NCBI RefSeq assembly: GCF_900108335.1
Contig: NZ_FNVT01000031.1
Span: 1-64,000 of the forward strand
Origin: Nonomuraea solani
GTDB taxonomy: Bacteria; Actinomycetota; Actinomycetes; Streptosporangiales; Streptosporangiaceae
Reading direction: 5' to 3'
DNA: 64,000 nucleotides
The position numbers and the translations under genes were made by a program. Below the pieces are notes generated by a model that did not search any database, was not told the origin of the DNA, and was given only the letters and a program-made list of their open reading frames with translations. Shown piece after piece: positions 35,401 through 42,424 of this stretch; position 1 is the first letter of the stretch; each line of letters starts with the position of its first letter.

Positions 35401-37954
35401 TCCGCCGGCGTCGGCGGCGGCGCCGAGCGAGCGGGCCGCGCCGGCCACGGAGGCGGAGCGCCTGGTCGCCGCGGTCTGGGCCGAACTGCTCGACGGGGCC
35501 GCCATCGGGATCGACGACGACTTCTTCGACGCCGGCGGACACTCCCTGCTGGCGATCAAGGTGGTGGCCAGGCTGCGGAGGGTGCTGCCGCCCGTCGCGG
35601 CGCCCATCGCCGTGGTGGACCTGTTCAAGCACCCGACCATCCGCGAGCTGGCCGCGCTGGTCGACGGCACCGCCACCGCGTCGCGCGGGCTCCTGCACGA
35701 GCTGACGCCTAGCCGTACCTCTCCTCCTGAGCTCACGTACGTCTGCGTGCCGTACGGCGGAGGCGCGGCGGTGGTCTATCAGCCACTGGCGGACGCCCTG
35801 CCGGAGACGTACGCCCTGTGGTCGCTCGCCATCCCCGGGCATGATGTCGGCCTGGACGAGGAGCGGCTGCCGCTGGAGGAGGTGGCGTCCAGGTGCGTGG
35901 CCGAGATCCAGGACAAGGTACGCGGGCCCGTCGCGTTGTACGGGCACTGCGGCGTGGGGTCGGCCCTGATCGTCGAGATCGCGCGGCGACTGGAGGCGGC
36001 GGGGCGCGAGCTCGAAGCGGTGTACATCGGGGCGATCTTCCCGTTCGCCCGTCCGGGGAGCGGGCCCCTGGCGGCGCTGTCCAGGCTGGCCAGGCGGGAG
36101 TTCCTGCGTAGCGACCGCGGCTATGCCAACTGGCTGACGTCCATGGGCCTGGACATGGGCGATCTGGAGCCGGGGCAGGCTCGGCACATCATCAAGAACA
36201 TGCGGCGCGACAGCGAGGCCGCGGAGGAGTATTTCACCGGGCTGTTCGAGGGCTCGGTGGAGCGGTTGCGGGCACCGATCATCAGCGTGGCCGGAGAGCA
36301 CGACCCGGCGACCGAGTACTTCGAAGAGCGGTATCGCGAGTGGCACTTCCTCACGCCGACGGCCGCCGTGGTGGAGCTGGACGAGGCCGGGCACTTTTTC
36401 CTGAAATATCGGGCGGCGGAGCTCGCCGAAATCGTCACCCGCACGCACCGCGCCATCAAACCGGTCACAGAGCCGGTCACAGAGCCGGTCACAGAGCCGG
36501 TCACAGAGCCGGTCACAGAGCCGGACGCGGGTTCAGCGGTCGCGGGCGGGGCCAGTTGGCGGGTACGGGAGGTGTCGCGGGCGGGAACACCCGCCGGGAC
36601 GCAGGCCGGAGCACAGGCCCGCGTGACCGGGCCGCAGCCGAGCATGAAGCGGTTCGTGGCCGTCGCCGCCGGTCAGTCGGTCTCCCTCCTGGGGTCGGCG
36701 CTGACCGGGTTCGCCATCCCCGTCTGGATCTATCTGACCACGGGCTCGCTGGCGCAGTTCGCCCTGCTCTCCGTGATCGGGCTGGTGCCGGGGATGGTGG
36801 TGGCCCCGCTGGCGGGCGCGATCGTCGACCGGGGGAACCGGCGGGCCGTCATGCTCGGCGGCGACGTCGCCGCCGTCGGCACCCAGCTCGCCTTCGGGGC
36901 GCTTCTCTGGACGGGGAGCCTGCAGACCTGGCACATCTATCCGCTCATCGCGCTGCAGTCGGTGGCGCTCACATTCCAGCGGCTGGCCTACACCTCGGCC
37001 GTGCCGCAGCTCGTTCCCAAGCGTTACCTCGGCCATGCCAACGGCATCGTCCAGATGGCCGGAGGCATGACGCAGTTGCTCGTGCCCCTCGCAGCCGTCG
37101 GGCTGATGGCCGTGATCGGGCTGGAGGGGATCCTCGTGCTCGACGTGGCCAGCTACGTGTTCGCGATCGGGGTGACGGCGCTGACGCGCTTCCCCGCCGC
37201 GATGGCCTGGCGCCGGAAGGAGCCGGTGCTGACGGAGATGGCGGCCGGGTTCCGTTACTCCTGGGGGAACCTGGGGTTCCGTCAGATGCTCCTCTACTTC
37301 GCGGTGCTGAACATCTTCCTGTCGCCCCTGTTCCTGCTGATCTCGCCGCTGGTGCTCTCCTTCGGCACGCTGCAGGACGTGGGCCGGATCTCGTTCGTGT
37401 CCGGGCTGGGGGTCTTCCTCGGCGGTCTGGCCATGACGGCCTGGGGCGGCCCGCGGCGCGGGCGGATGCGGGCGGTGCTGTGGTGCACGCTGGCGCTGGC
37501 GGCGTTCTGCCTGGTGACGGGGTTGCGAGCGGATCTGGTGACGATCGGGATCGGGGCGTTCGGAATGTCGCTCTGGGTGACGCTGCTGAACGGTGTCTAT
37601 GCCACGATCGTGCAGGTCAAGGTGCCGCAGCGGTTCCACGGGCGGGTGTTCGCGCTGAACACGCTGATCGCCTGGTCCACGCTGCCGCTCGGTTTCGGGC
37701 TCGTGGCGCCGTACGGGGCGGCGGTGTTCGACCCGCTGCTCACCCCTGGCGGGTCGCTCGCGCCGACCGTCGGAGCGCTCATCGGGACCGGCGCCGGGCG
37801 TGGGGTGGGGCTCATGTACCTGCTGTTCGCCCTGGCGATGGCGGTGCTGGCGGTGGTGGCGCTGCGGTCGCGGCTGCCAGGGCTGCTCGACAAGAGCGCC
37901 GACGCGGCCCCGGACGATCTCGTCGGGCTACAGGCCCTCGGACGGACGCTCTAG
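32480..37954 (+). CDS. Terminal NRPS module C-A(Cys)-PCP-TE fused to an MFS transporter
   Basis: 1824 residues. C domain with HHIAADG from His167 (a normal condensation, not a cyclisation, motif). A domain about 450-960 with pocket D-L-Y-N-M-S-L-I-W-K, a cysteine code. PCP Ser1022. Thioesterase about 1075-1320 with nucleophile motif GHCGVG, so Cys1157 replaces Ser; its His is in DEAGHFFLK. A linker of five PVTE repeats (1328-1347) and a low-complexity stretch lead to a complete 12-helix MFS domain from about 1389 (SLLGSALTGFAIPVWIYL, PLAGAIVDRGNRRAVMLGG) of the DHA3-like type. Peptide release and export are thus on one chain. It converges on the E2 gene with a 27-base overlap. Confidence 0.92.
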   Translation: MTELTEAQRALLTQRLRRRKSAATIPALPGGQAPPLSYAQERLWFMEQYAPGNPAHTIPFVRRLRGPLAADLLGDALNRVAARHQPLRTRFPVSDDGQPMVTVSAAVTVPLTVADLTSSPAAGSADEARALADRFLAEPFDLVTGPVIKALLVRLAADDHVLAIAVHHIAADGWSANILLREVLTCYDGGPLADLPVTYGDFAAWQRARPGGADDVAYWRERLAGLPPLELPTDFPRPPELTHLGAAHSFTVDPALVARLERLGREHGATPYMVLLAAFAALLGRYAGQEDVAVGSPVAGRSLPELDGLVGCFVNMLAMRVDLSGDPSFAELTRRVRDMSMDAFAHQELPFERLVSELNVPREVSRSPLFQVLFAMQNYGGEPSPAGGPAVEGFAPGVWATRFDLELYTGGDGSFLFVYNVALFSAERIARMAGHLTALLDGVAAGPSAPVSTIELLTAPERAERERWNDTGLDLGADGLLHRPFEERVPYAPDAVAVTHPDGAITYAELDRRATLLAAELTSAGVRRGELVAVVMERGWEQVVAVLAVGKAGAAYLPVDVDLPDQRRFELMARGECRVALTQPRLDLTWPAGVTRVPVTSLTASPAVVGDDRADCPAAPGDLAYVIFTSGSTGSPKGVMIEHRAALNTIRDINHRFRVGPADRVLALSALSFDLSVYDVHGALAAGATLVMGEPSADKDPAAWARLVTEHGVTVWNSVPALMELLVDHAEHEGTDLSSLRLVMMSGDWIPLTLPDRIRALAPQSEIISLGGATEGSIWSIFHPIGAVDPAWSSIPYGRPLANQSFHVLDRGLCDVPVGMPGDLYIGGAGLATGYWRDPDRTAAAFLTHPRTGERLYRTGDRGRYGPDGTIEFLGRADAQVKIRGYRIELGEIESHLSRHPDVAECVVTTHGSGTAAQLVAYVVGESAAPPDPVRLRAHLAETLPAYMIPTRFVPLPRLPLTANGKVDRRRLPDPPASAAAPSERAAPATEAERLVAAVWAELLDGAAIGIDDDFFDAGGHSLLAIKVVARLRRVLPPVAAPIAVVDLFKHPTIRELAALVDGTATASRGLLHELTPSRTSPPELTYVCVPYGGGAAVVYQPLADALPETYALWSLAIPGHDVGLDEERLPLEEVASRCVAEIQDKVRGPVALYGHCGVGSALIVEIARRLEAAGRELEAVYIGAIFPFARPGSGPLAALSRLARREFLRSDRGYANWLTSMGLDMGDLEPGQARHIIKNMRRDSEAAEEYFTGLFEGSVERLRAPIISVAGEHDPATEYFEERYREWHFLTPTAAVVELDEAGHFFLKYRAAELAEIVTRTHRAIKPVTEPVTEPVTEPVTEPVTEPDAGSAVAGGASWRVREVSRAGTPAGTQAGAQARVTGPQPSMKRFVAVAAGQSVSLLGSALTGFAIPVWIYLTTGSLAQFALLSVIGLVPGMVVAPLAGAIVDRGNRRAVMLGGDVAAVGTQLAFGALLWTGSLQTWHIYPLIALQSVALTFQRLAYTSAVPQLVPKRYLGHANGIVQMAGGMTQLLVPLAAVGLMAVIGLEGILVLDVASYVFAIGVTALTRFPAAMAWRRKEPVLTEMAAGFRYSWGNLGFRQMLLYFAVLNIFLSPLFLLISPLVLSFGTLQDVGRISFVSGLGVFLGGLAMTAWGGPRRGRMRAVLWCTLALAAFCLVTGLRADLVTIGIGAFGMSLWVTLLNGVYATIVQVKVPQRFHGRVFALNTLIAWSTLPLGFGLVAPYGAAVFDPLLTPGGSLAPTVGALIGTGAGRGVGLMYLLFALAMAVLAVVALRSRLPGLLDKSADAAPDDLVGLQALGRTL
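36461..36520 (+). repeat. Five perfect 12-bp tandem repeats coding PVTE
   Basis: CCGGTCACAGAG is repeated five times without change, in frame, between the thioesterase and MFS parts of the terminal NRPS. The copies are identical even at silent positions, which points to recent expansion and probable length variation between strains. Confidence 0.95.
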
Positions 37955-38989
37955 GGTCTCCTTCAGCGCTTGGAGGAACAGCACGACCTCCCTGCCGTTG
38001 ACGATCCTGTGGTCGTAGGCCAGGCCGATCGCCGCCACCGTGCGCTCACCCTCGGGCTGCGGTGAGGTGAGGGCCACGGCGCAGGTCTGGCCGGGGAAGA
38101 TGATCGGGATGGCCAGGATGATGTCGGCGTCATGGTGCAGGGTGACGACGATGTTCCCGCCGGTGAGGTGCTCTTCGCCGAAGCCGCCGTGCTGGGCGAG
38201 CCTGCGGAACTCGGCCAGGCGTTCGGCGATGTCCGGCACGGCGAGGCGGTCGCGGATCACCGGCACGTAGAGGCCGCTTCCCATGTCGATCGTCACTCCC
38301 ACGCGCGGCTGGTCGGGGATGCGGACGGTCTGGTCGTCGATGAGCTCGGCGAAGAACATCGGGAAGTCGTCGTGCAGCCGGGCGACGGCGGCGACGAGCA
38401 GGTCAGGGAGGCCGACCAGCCTGCGTAGCCGTCTGGTCAGGGTCCGGGCCGTCGCGAGGGCGGGGGTGACGTCCACCTTGATGACGGTGTATCCGGCGGG
38501 GATGGCCTGGTGCGACAGGGTCACGGTCCGGCCGACCGCGCGCTGGTGGCCGGACAGCGTACGGGTCCTCCCGCCGCCGGTGGCCATCTCGGCGGCGAGC
38601 CGCTCCACGTCGGTTCGCCGTACCACCTTGACGTCCAACCCGGCCACCAGCGCGGGGTCGAGGCCGAGCTCGTCCAGCAACGCGCGCGCCGGCGCCGTGA
38701 CGAGCGGCCCGCCGGCGGCGGGCACCGGCTCGGGGCCGGGCGCCGGGTCGGCGGCTGACATCGGGCCGACCCGGGCGATGAGCTGGCCGGGGACGCACCT
38801 CATGCCCGTCCGTACCAACTGAGTCAGCGCTCCGTCCTGCTCGCTGACCAACTCCTCCACCGTCTTCGACGTCTCCAGCGTCGCCACCGGGTCGTCCCGC
38901 CGCACCGGAGCCCCGTCCTCGGCCAGCCACTCCAGCAGCGTGTACTCCGAGTCGTTGTTGTTCAGTTTCGGGACCCGGATCTCACCCAT
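37928..38989 (-). CDS. 2-oxoacid dehydrogenase E2 (dihydrolipoyl acyltransferase)
   Basis: 353 residues. One lipoyl domain with Lys42 in ETSKTVEEL. A short linker leads to a peripheral-subunit-binding domain (APARALLDELGLDP...). The catalytic domain (about 140-353) contains VDMGSGLYVPVIRD-like sequence and ends DHRIVNGREVVLFL, where the usual HxxxDG is HRIVNG. In the normal complex E2 moves an acyl group from thiamine-bound E1 to CoA. No E3 gene is nearby. ATG 38989 was chosen at MGEIRVPKL. It overlaps E1-beta by 8 bases. In an NRPS cluster, such trios can supply an acyl unit to a carrier protein, as described for the glycolyl units of quinocarcin/naphthyridinomycin. Confidence 0.88.
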   Translation of the reverse strand: MGEIRVPKLNNNDSEYTLLEWLAEDGAPVRRDDPVATLETSKTVEELVSEQDGALTQLVRTGMRCVPGQLIARVGPMSAADPAPGPEPVPAAGGPLVTAPARALLDELGLDPALVAGLDVKVVRRTDVERLAAEMATGGGRTRTLSGHQRAVGRTVTLSHQAIPAGYTVIKVDVTPALATARTLTRRLRRLVGLPDLLVAAVARLHDDFPMFFAELIDDQTVRIPDQPRVGVTIDMGSGLYVPVIRDRLAVPDIAERLAEFRRLAQHGGFGEEHLTGGNIVVTLHHDADIILAIPIIFPGQTCAVALTSPQPEGERTVAAIGLAYDHRIVNGREVVLFLQALKETLERPSEGL

Positions 38990-39962
38990 CGAGCGCCTCC
39001 AGTACGGCCCGGCAGATCGTGCTGTCCTGCAGCACCACGTCACGCTCCAGGTGGGCGGCCGTGGGGATCACGCTGTCGGCGGAGCTGACCAGGCGGACCG
39101 GCCGCCGGAGTGAGCCCCACAGCCGGGCGTGCAGGTCGGCGGCTATGTGGCCGCCCCAGGTGCCGCCCGCGCTGCCGTCCTCCGCCACGCAGATCAGTCC
39201 CGCCCGGCCGAGCAGCGGCAGTAGCCCGGCGGGATCGAACGGGTACAGGCGCGACGGGACGAGCACGGCCCCGGCGAGGTCGTGGGAGAGCAGCAGCGTC
39301 CGCATGGCGGCGATGGCCCGGTGCGCCACGCCGCCAGGGGCGATCACCGCGTAGTCGAGGTCGCCGTCGAACCGCACCACGGCGACGTCCTCGATGAGGT
39401 CCCAGGTGAACAGCTCGTCCACGTCGTACATCCGGTGGGTGTAGAGGACCTTGTCCTCGAAGAGCAGGCAGGGCTCCTCGAGCGCGAGCATCCGGTCGAG
39501 GACGGCGCGGTTGTCGTGGAACGGCGACATCTCGAAGAGGGAGAGGCCGGGTACGCCGATGAAGTGCTTCTGCAGGTTCTGGCTGTGGGTGGGGCCGTAG
39601 CCGCGGTTGCCCCCCGAGGGACAGCGGATGATCAGGGGCATGGGGACGCGCCGGCCGTACATGGAGACGGACTTGGCGGCGAAGTTCACGATCTGGTCGA
39701 AGGCGAGCGCGGCGAAGTCGCCGAACATGATCTCGACGATGGCCTTCTCCCCCGCGAGCGCGAGGCCGGAGGCGGCGCCGACGATCGCGCCTTCGCTGAG
39801 CGGAGTCGTCAGGACCCGGTCGGGGAAGTGGGTGGACAGGCCGCGGGTGATCTTGAAGGCGCCGCCGTAGGGGTCCAGGAGGTCCTCGCCGAGCACGTAC
39901 ACGTCGGGGTCGTCGCCGAGCAGGCCGTGCAGGGCCTGGTTGAGGTTCTCGCCCACCCTCAT
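38982..39962 (-). CDS. 2-oxoacid dehydrogenase E1 beta subunit
   Basis: 326 residues. Transketolase-like pyrimidine-binding part with GEDLLDPYGGAFKITRGL (catalytic Glu26), TPLSEGAIVGAASGLALAG, and the C-terminal domain VLVPSRLYPFDPAGLLPLL. It pairs with the E1-alpha product to decarboxylate a 2-oxo acid on thiamine diphosphate and pass the acyl group to the E2 lipoyl arm. The ATG at 39962 overlaps the E1-alpha stop by 4 bases. It most resembles acetoin/branched-chain/pyruvate type E1-beta proteins; the substrate cannot be read. Confidence 0.9.
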   Translation of the reverse strand: MRVGENLNQALHGLLGDDPDVYVLGEDLLDPYGGAFKITRGLSTHFPDRVLTTPLSEGAIVGAASGLALAGEKAIVEIMFGDFAALAFDQIVNFAAKSVSMYGRRVPMPLIIRCPSGGNRGYGPTHSQNLQKHFIGVPGLSLFEMSPFHDNRAVLDRMLALEEPCLLFEDKVLYTHRMYDVDELFTWDLIEDVAVVRFDGDLDYAVIAPGGVAHRAIAAMRTLLLSHDLAGAVLVPSRLYPFDPAGLLPLLGRAGLICVAEDGSAGGTWGGHIAADLHARLWGSLRRPVRLVSSADSVIPTAAHLERDVVLQDSTICRAVLEALDG

Positions 39963-40837
39963 GCGGTGGTCCAGGCGGCCGGCGGCCGGGCGGCCACCTC
40001 TGCGGCGATCGCGTCCATGCGGGAGCGGGCCGCCGCTTCGATCCGCGACGACTGGTCGGGGTTTTCAGCCTGGTAGGAGGCGTACCAGTCGGTGATCACG
40101 GCGTCGGGCGGGCGTGAGTCGTCACCCTTGCTGTGCGGGCCGAGGCGGTGCGTGGCGAATTCCACCACCGCCGGCGAGCCGCCCCTGACCCTCTCCACCC
40201 AGGGCGCGAGCTGCCGTCGTATCTCGGCGACATCCAGGCTCGACACCCGCGTGTGCCCGATGTCGAAGGCGGCCGCCCGCCCCGCGATGGTGCCGGCCAT
40301 CTGGAGCTCGGTCGGGGTGGACTGGGCGATGCCGTTGTGCTCGACCACCACGAGCAGCGGCAACCGCCAGAGCCGCGCCATGTTCAATGCCTCGTACACC
40401 GCCCCTTCGCCCCACGTCCCGTCACCGATGTACACGCAGGCGAGCGTGCCTGGCTCGTGCCGCTTGAGCTGCAGGGCCACGCCGGCGGCCACCGGCAGGC
40501 TCTGCCCCTGCACGCCGGTCGACAGGTAGCGGTCGCGGCGCAGGTGCTGGCTGCCCCCCACCCCGTCGCACACGGCGCCCTTCCGGCCCATGATCTCGGC
40601 GAGCAGCCCTTCCGGGTCCTCGAACCGGGCCAGGTAGTGGCCGTGCCCGCGATGATTGCTGAACACCCAGTCGCGATCGTTCAGCAGCGGGCGCAGGGAG
40701 ACGGGGACGTACTCCTGCCCGAGGCAGGTGTGGGTGGTGCCGTTGAGCTCGCCCTTGGTAAAGAGCGCGAGCACCTTTCGTTCGAAGGACCGGATCAGCA
40801 GCAGTAGCGCCAAGTCCTCATCCGCCAGCCTGTTCAT
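39959..40837 (-). CDS. 2-oxoacid dehydrogenase E1 alpha subunit
   Basis: 292 residues. The thiamine diphosphate motif is YIGDGTWGEGAVYEALNM ending VVEHNGIA. The substrate loop HRGHGHYLARF has the two catalytic histidines. GVGGSQHL is the G-rich turn before the pyrophosphate site. ATG 40837 was chosen because AAGGGG precedes it. First gene of the E1-alpha/E1-beta/E2 operon. The proteins are shorter than primary-metabolism PDH subunits, as usual for acetoin-dehydrogenase-like E1. Confidence 0.9.
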   Translation of the reverse strand: MNRLADEDLALLLLIRSFERKVLALFTKGELNGTTHTCLGQEYVPVSLRPLLNDRDWVFSNHRGHGHYLARFEDPEGLLAEIMGRKGAVCDGVGGSQHLRRDRYLSTGVQGQSLPVAAGVALQLKRHEPGTLACVYIGDGTWGEGAVYEALNMARLWRLPLLVVVEHNGIAQSTPTELQMAGTIAGRAAAFDIGHTRVSSLDVAEIRRQLAPWVERVRGGSPAVVEFATHRLGPHSKGDDSRPPDAVITDWYASYQAENPDQSSRIEAAARSRMDAIAAEVAARPPAAWTTA

Positions 40838-40871
40838 AGGCCCCTTGAGTCCCAGGAAAACCTCCAGAAAG

Positions 40872-40899
40872 GCTATACAACACCGACATATCGCGTCTA
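40872..40899 (-). promoter_or_regulatory. Candidate promoter of the E1/E2 operon
   Basis: On the minus strand TAGACG, a 16-base spacer and TATAGC end 35 bases before the E1-alpha ATG. The -10 is good and the -35 fair. The rest of the 515-base gap to 41351 holds no gene on either strand. Confidence 0.4.
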
Positions 40900-41351
40900 C
40901 GCCTGATCGTCGAGTGTTCAGGACACCCGGATACAGGCGAGCCGTGACCCGAGTCGAAGTCGAGGTGCTCGACGTGGCCGGCGCAGGTCCTGGCGACCGA
41001 GCGACACGTTCGACGTCAGGTCTTCGGCGTGCCGGCATCTGTGAGAGCGCATCGAGTTTCCCTTCCAATATGCGGGAAATCCTCCCCCGGGCACGCGGGT
41101 ACTACAGGCGAGCCTCCCCCACGCCAATGCCGGCGGCCGTGAATGCTTACGAATGAACACCCTCTGATATCGCACAAGGTCCAGCGGCCCAAGAAGCCGT
41201 GCGTCCAAAGCGGGAAACGATAACAAGCCTTATCACCCCCTGAGCCGAGAGCCGCTTGACGGCGTAAATCGCGGAGTCTCGCGCGGCGGATCGGTGCCGA
41301 CCGAAATATCATTGTTTTATGCCGCGCCCGCCGAGCGATCAGCCCAGGCAG
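40900..41351. other. Gene-free spacer
   Basis: No coding frame with recognisable content and no strong hairpin. It separates the divergent-side E1 operon from the tail of the methyltransferase gene, both on the minus strand, so it likely holds only upstream control sequence for the E1 operon. Confidence 0.4.
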
Positions 41352-42026
41352 CTATCGCGTCGCGCGGGCGGCGAACCACGTGCGATCGGGAGTGAGGAAA
41401 CGATCGATCGCCAGGCCCGCGTCGGCCAAGGCCGTCGTGAGCTGGTCGTCGGTGAGGGGCCGCTCCGTGAACGACTGCGTCCACCGGCGGCCGTGCGTCT
41501 CGTACGCCATCGTGACGCTCATCAGGCCACCGGCGGCCGGCGTGAACTCCGTGATCGTCGTGGTGAATCCCGACCTGTCGAACGTGGTGCCCACCGACCA
41601 CGTCGCGCGCACGTCGAGAGGGATCCACTGGATCACCACCACGCCGTCATCGCGCACGTGGCGGCGGCAGCAGTCCAGGAAATGCCTCCTGGAGTCCTCC
41701 CCGGGCACGTGGATGAGAAGCGAGGCCAGCAGGACGGCGTCGAAGCGGCGGTCCAGGGCGAGATCCTCGATGCGCGCGAGCACCGTCCGCGCGCCCCGGA
41801 TCCTGGCCAGCATGTCGGCGGACTCGTCGACCGCCACGACCTCGTAGCCGAGATCGAGCAGCGCGTGCGTCACCCGGCCCGCTCCCGAGCCGAGTTCGAG
41901 GATCGATCCGCCCGCGGGTACGGCGGCCTGGACGATGCCCGGCTCGCCGGCCGCGGTGACCGCGGCGTAGAACTCCACCGGTGAGCCGTCGGGGGTGAAC
42001 GCCCCCGGCCCCGTGCCTGCGTTCAT
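41352..42026 (-). CDS. Class I SAM-dependent methyltransferase
   Basis: 224 residues. SAM-binding motif I ILELGSGAGRV, motif II VVAVDESADML, and post-motif LDRRFDAVLLASLLIHVPG are typical of methyltransf_11/25 type enzymes. It would methylate a small molecule on O, N or C. ATG 42026 was taken as start; an upstream ATG at 42086 is possible but adds no family-like sequence. It stands alone on the minus strand between the E1 and carrier-protein operons; a role as tailoring enzyme is inferred from position only. Confidence 0.82.
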   Translation of the reverse strand: MNAGTGPGAFTPDGSPVEFYAAVTAAGEPGIVQAAVPAGGSILELGSGAGRVTHALLDLGYEVVAVDESADMLARIRGARTVLARIEDLALDRRFDAVLLASLLIHVPGEDSRRHFLDCCRRHVRDDGVVVIQWIPLDVRATWSVGTTFDRSGFTTTITEFTPAAGGLMSVTMAYETHGRRWTQSFTERPLTDDQLTTALADAGLAIDRFLTPDRTWFAARATR

Positions 42027-42086
42027 GCCTGTCACTGTAGATCGTGGCGGGCGTTCCTTGAGAGCGAAGCCGCCCGGAAAACGCAA

Positions 42087-42115
42087 TTGACGAACAACTT
42101 CGGCTGGTTCATGCT
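42087..42115 (+). promoter_or_regulatory. Candidate promoter of the mini-FAS operon
   Basis: TTGACG, a 17-base spacer and CATGCT lie 55 bases before the carrier-protein ATG. The -35 matches the one found before the NRPS operon; the -10 is weak. Confidence 0.45.
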
Positions 42116-42169
42116 GGCCGGTAAGTGGGTGAATCCGATAATGGGAAATTCCGCTGACTTGGGGGTGTC

Positions 42170-42424
42170 ATGGCAATAGAGGCCGCCATAAAGAAGATTC
42201 TGGCGACCGAATTGTTCGTGGAAGCCTCGCCCGAAAAAATCAGCGACCAGGAGAGCCTGCGCGACGTCTACGGACTGGATTCGCTGGGATTCACCGAGTT
42301 ACGGGTTCAGTGCGAGGACCATTTCGAGGTCCGCATCTCCGACGCGGACTTCCAGCCCGAGAACTTCCGGAACATCGCCAGCCTGGCGGGCCTGATCCGG
42401 CGCCTGCGGGACGGCGAGACGTGA
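42170..42424 (+). CDS. Acyl carrier protein
   Basis: 84 residues, four-helix carrier with phosphopantetheine Ser38 in YGLDSLGFTE. It is the acidic ACP type rather than the PCP type. It leads a seven-gene operon and overlaps the aminotransferase start (GTGA). It is the likely tether for the acyl unit extended by the ketosynthase and modified by the aminotransferase, and may receive the acyl group from the E1/E2 proteins. ATG follows TTGGGGGTGTC. Confidence 0.9.
   Translation: MAIEAAIKKILATELFVEASPEKISDQESLRDVYGLDSLGFTELRVQCEDHFEVRISDADFQPENFRNIASLAGLIRRLRDGET

Noticed and set aside
31982..36448. A 1488-codon open frame antisense to the NRPS genes
   Set aside because: It is a by-product of high GC at third codon positions; its translation is low-complexity and no domain is visible, while the + strand carries clear NRPS motifs.
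36461..36520. CRISPR array
   Set aside because: The repeats are 12 bp, directly adjacent without spacers and inside a coding frame.
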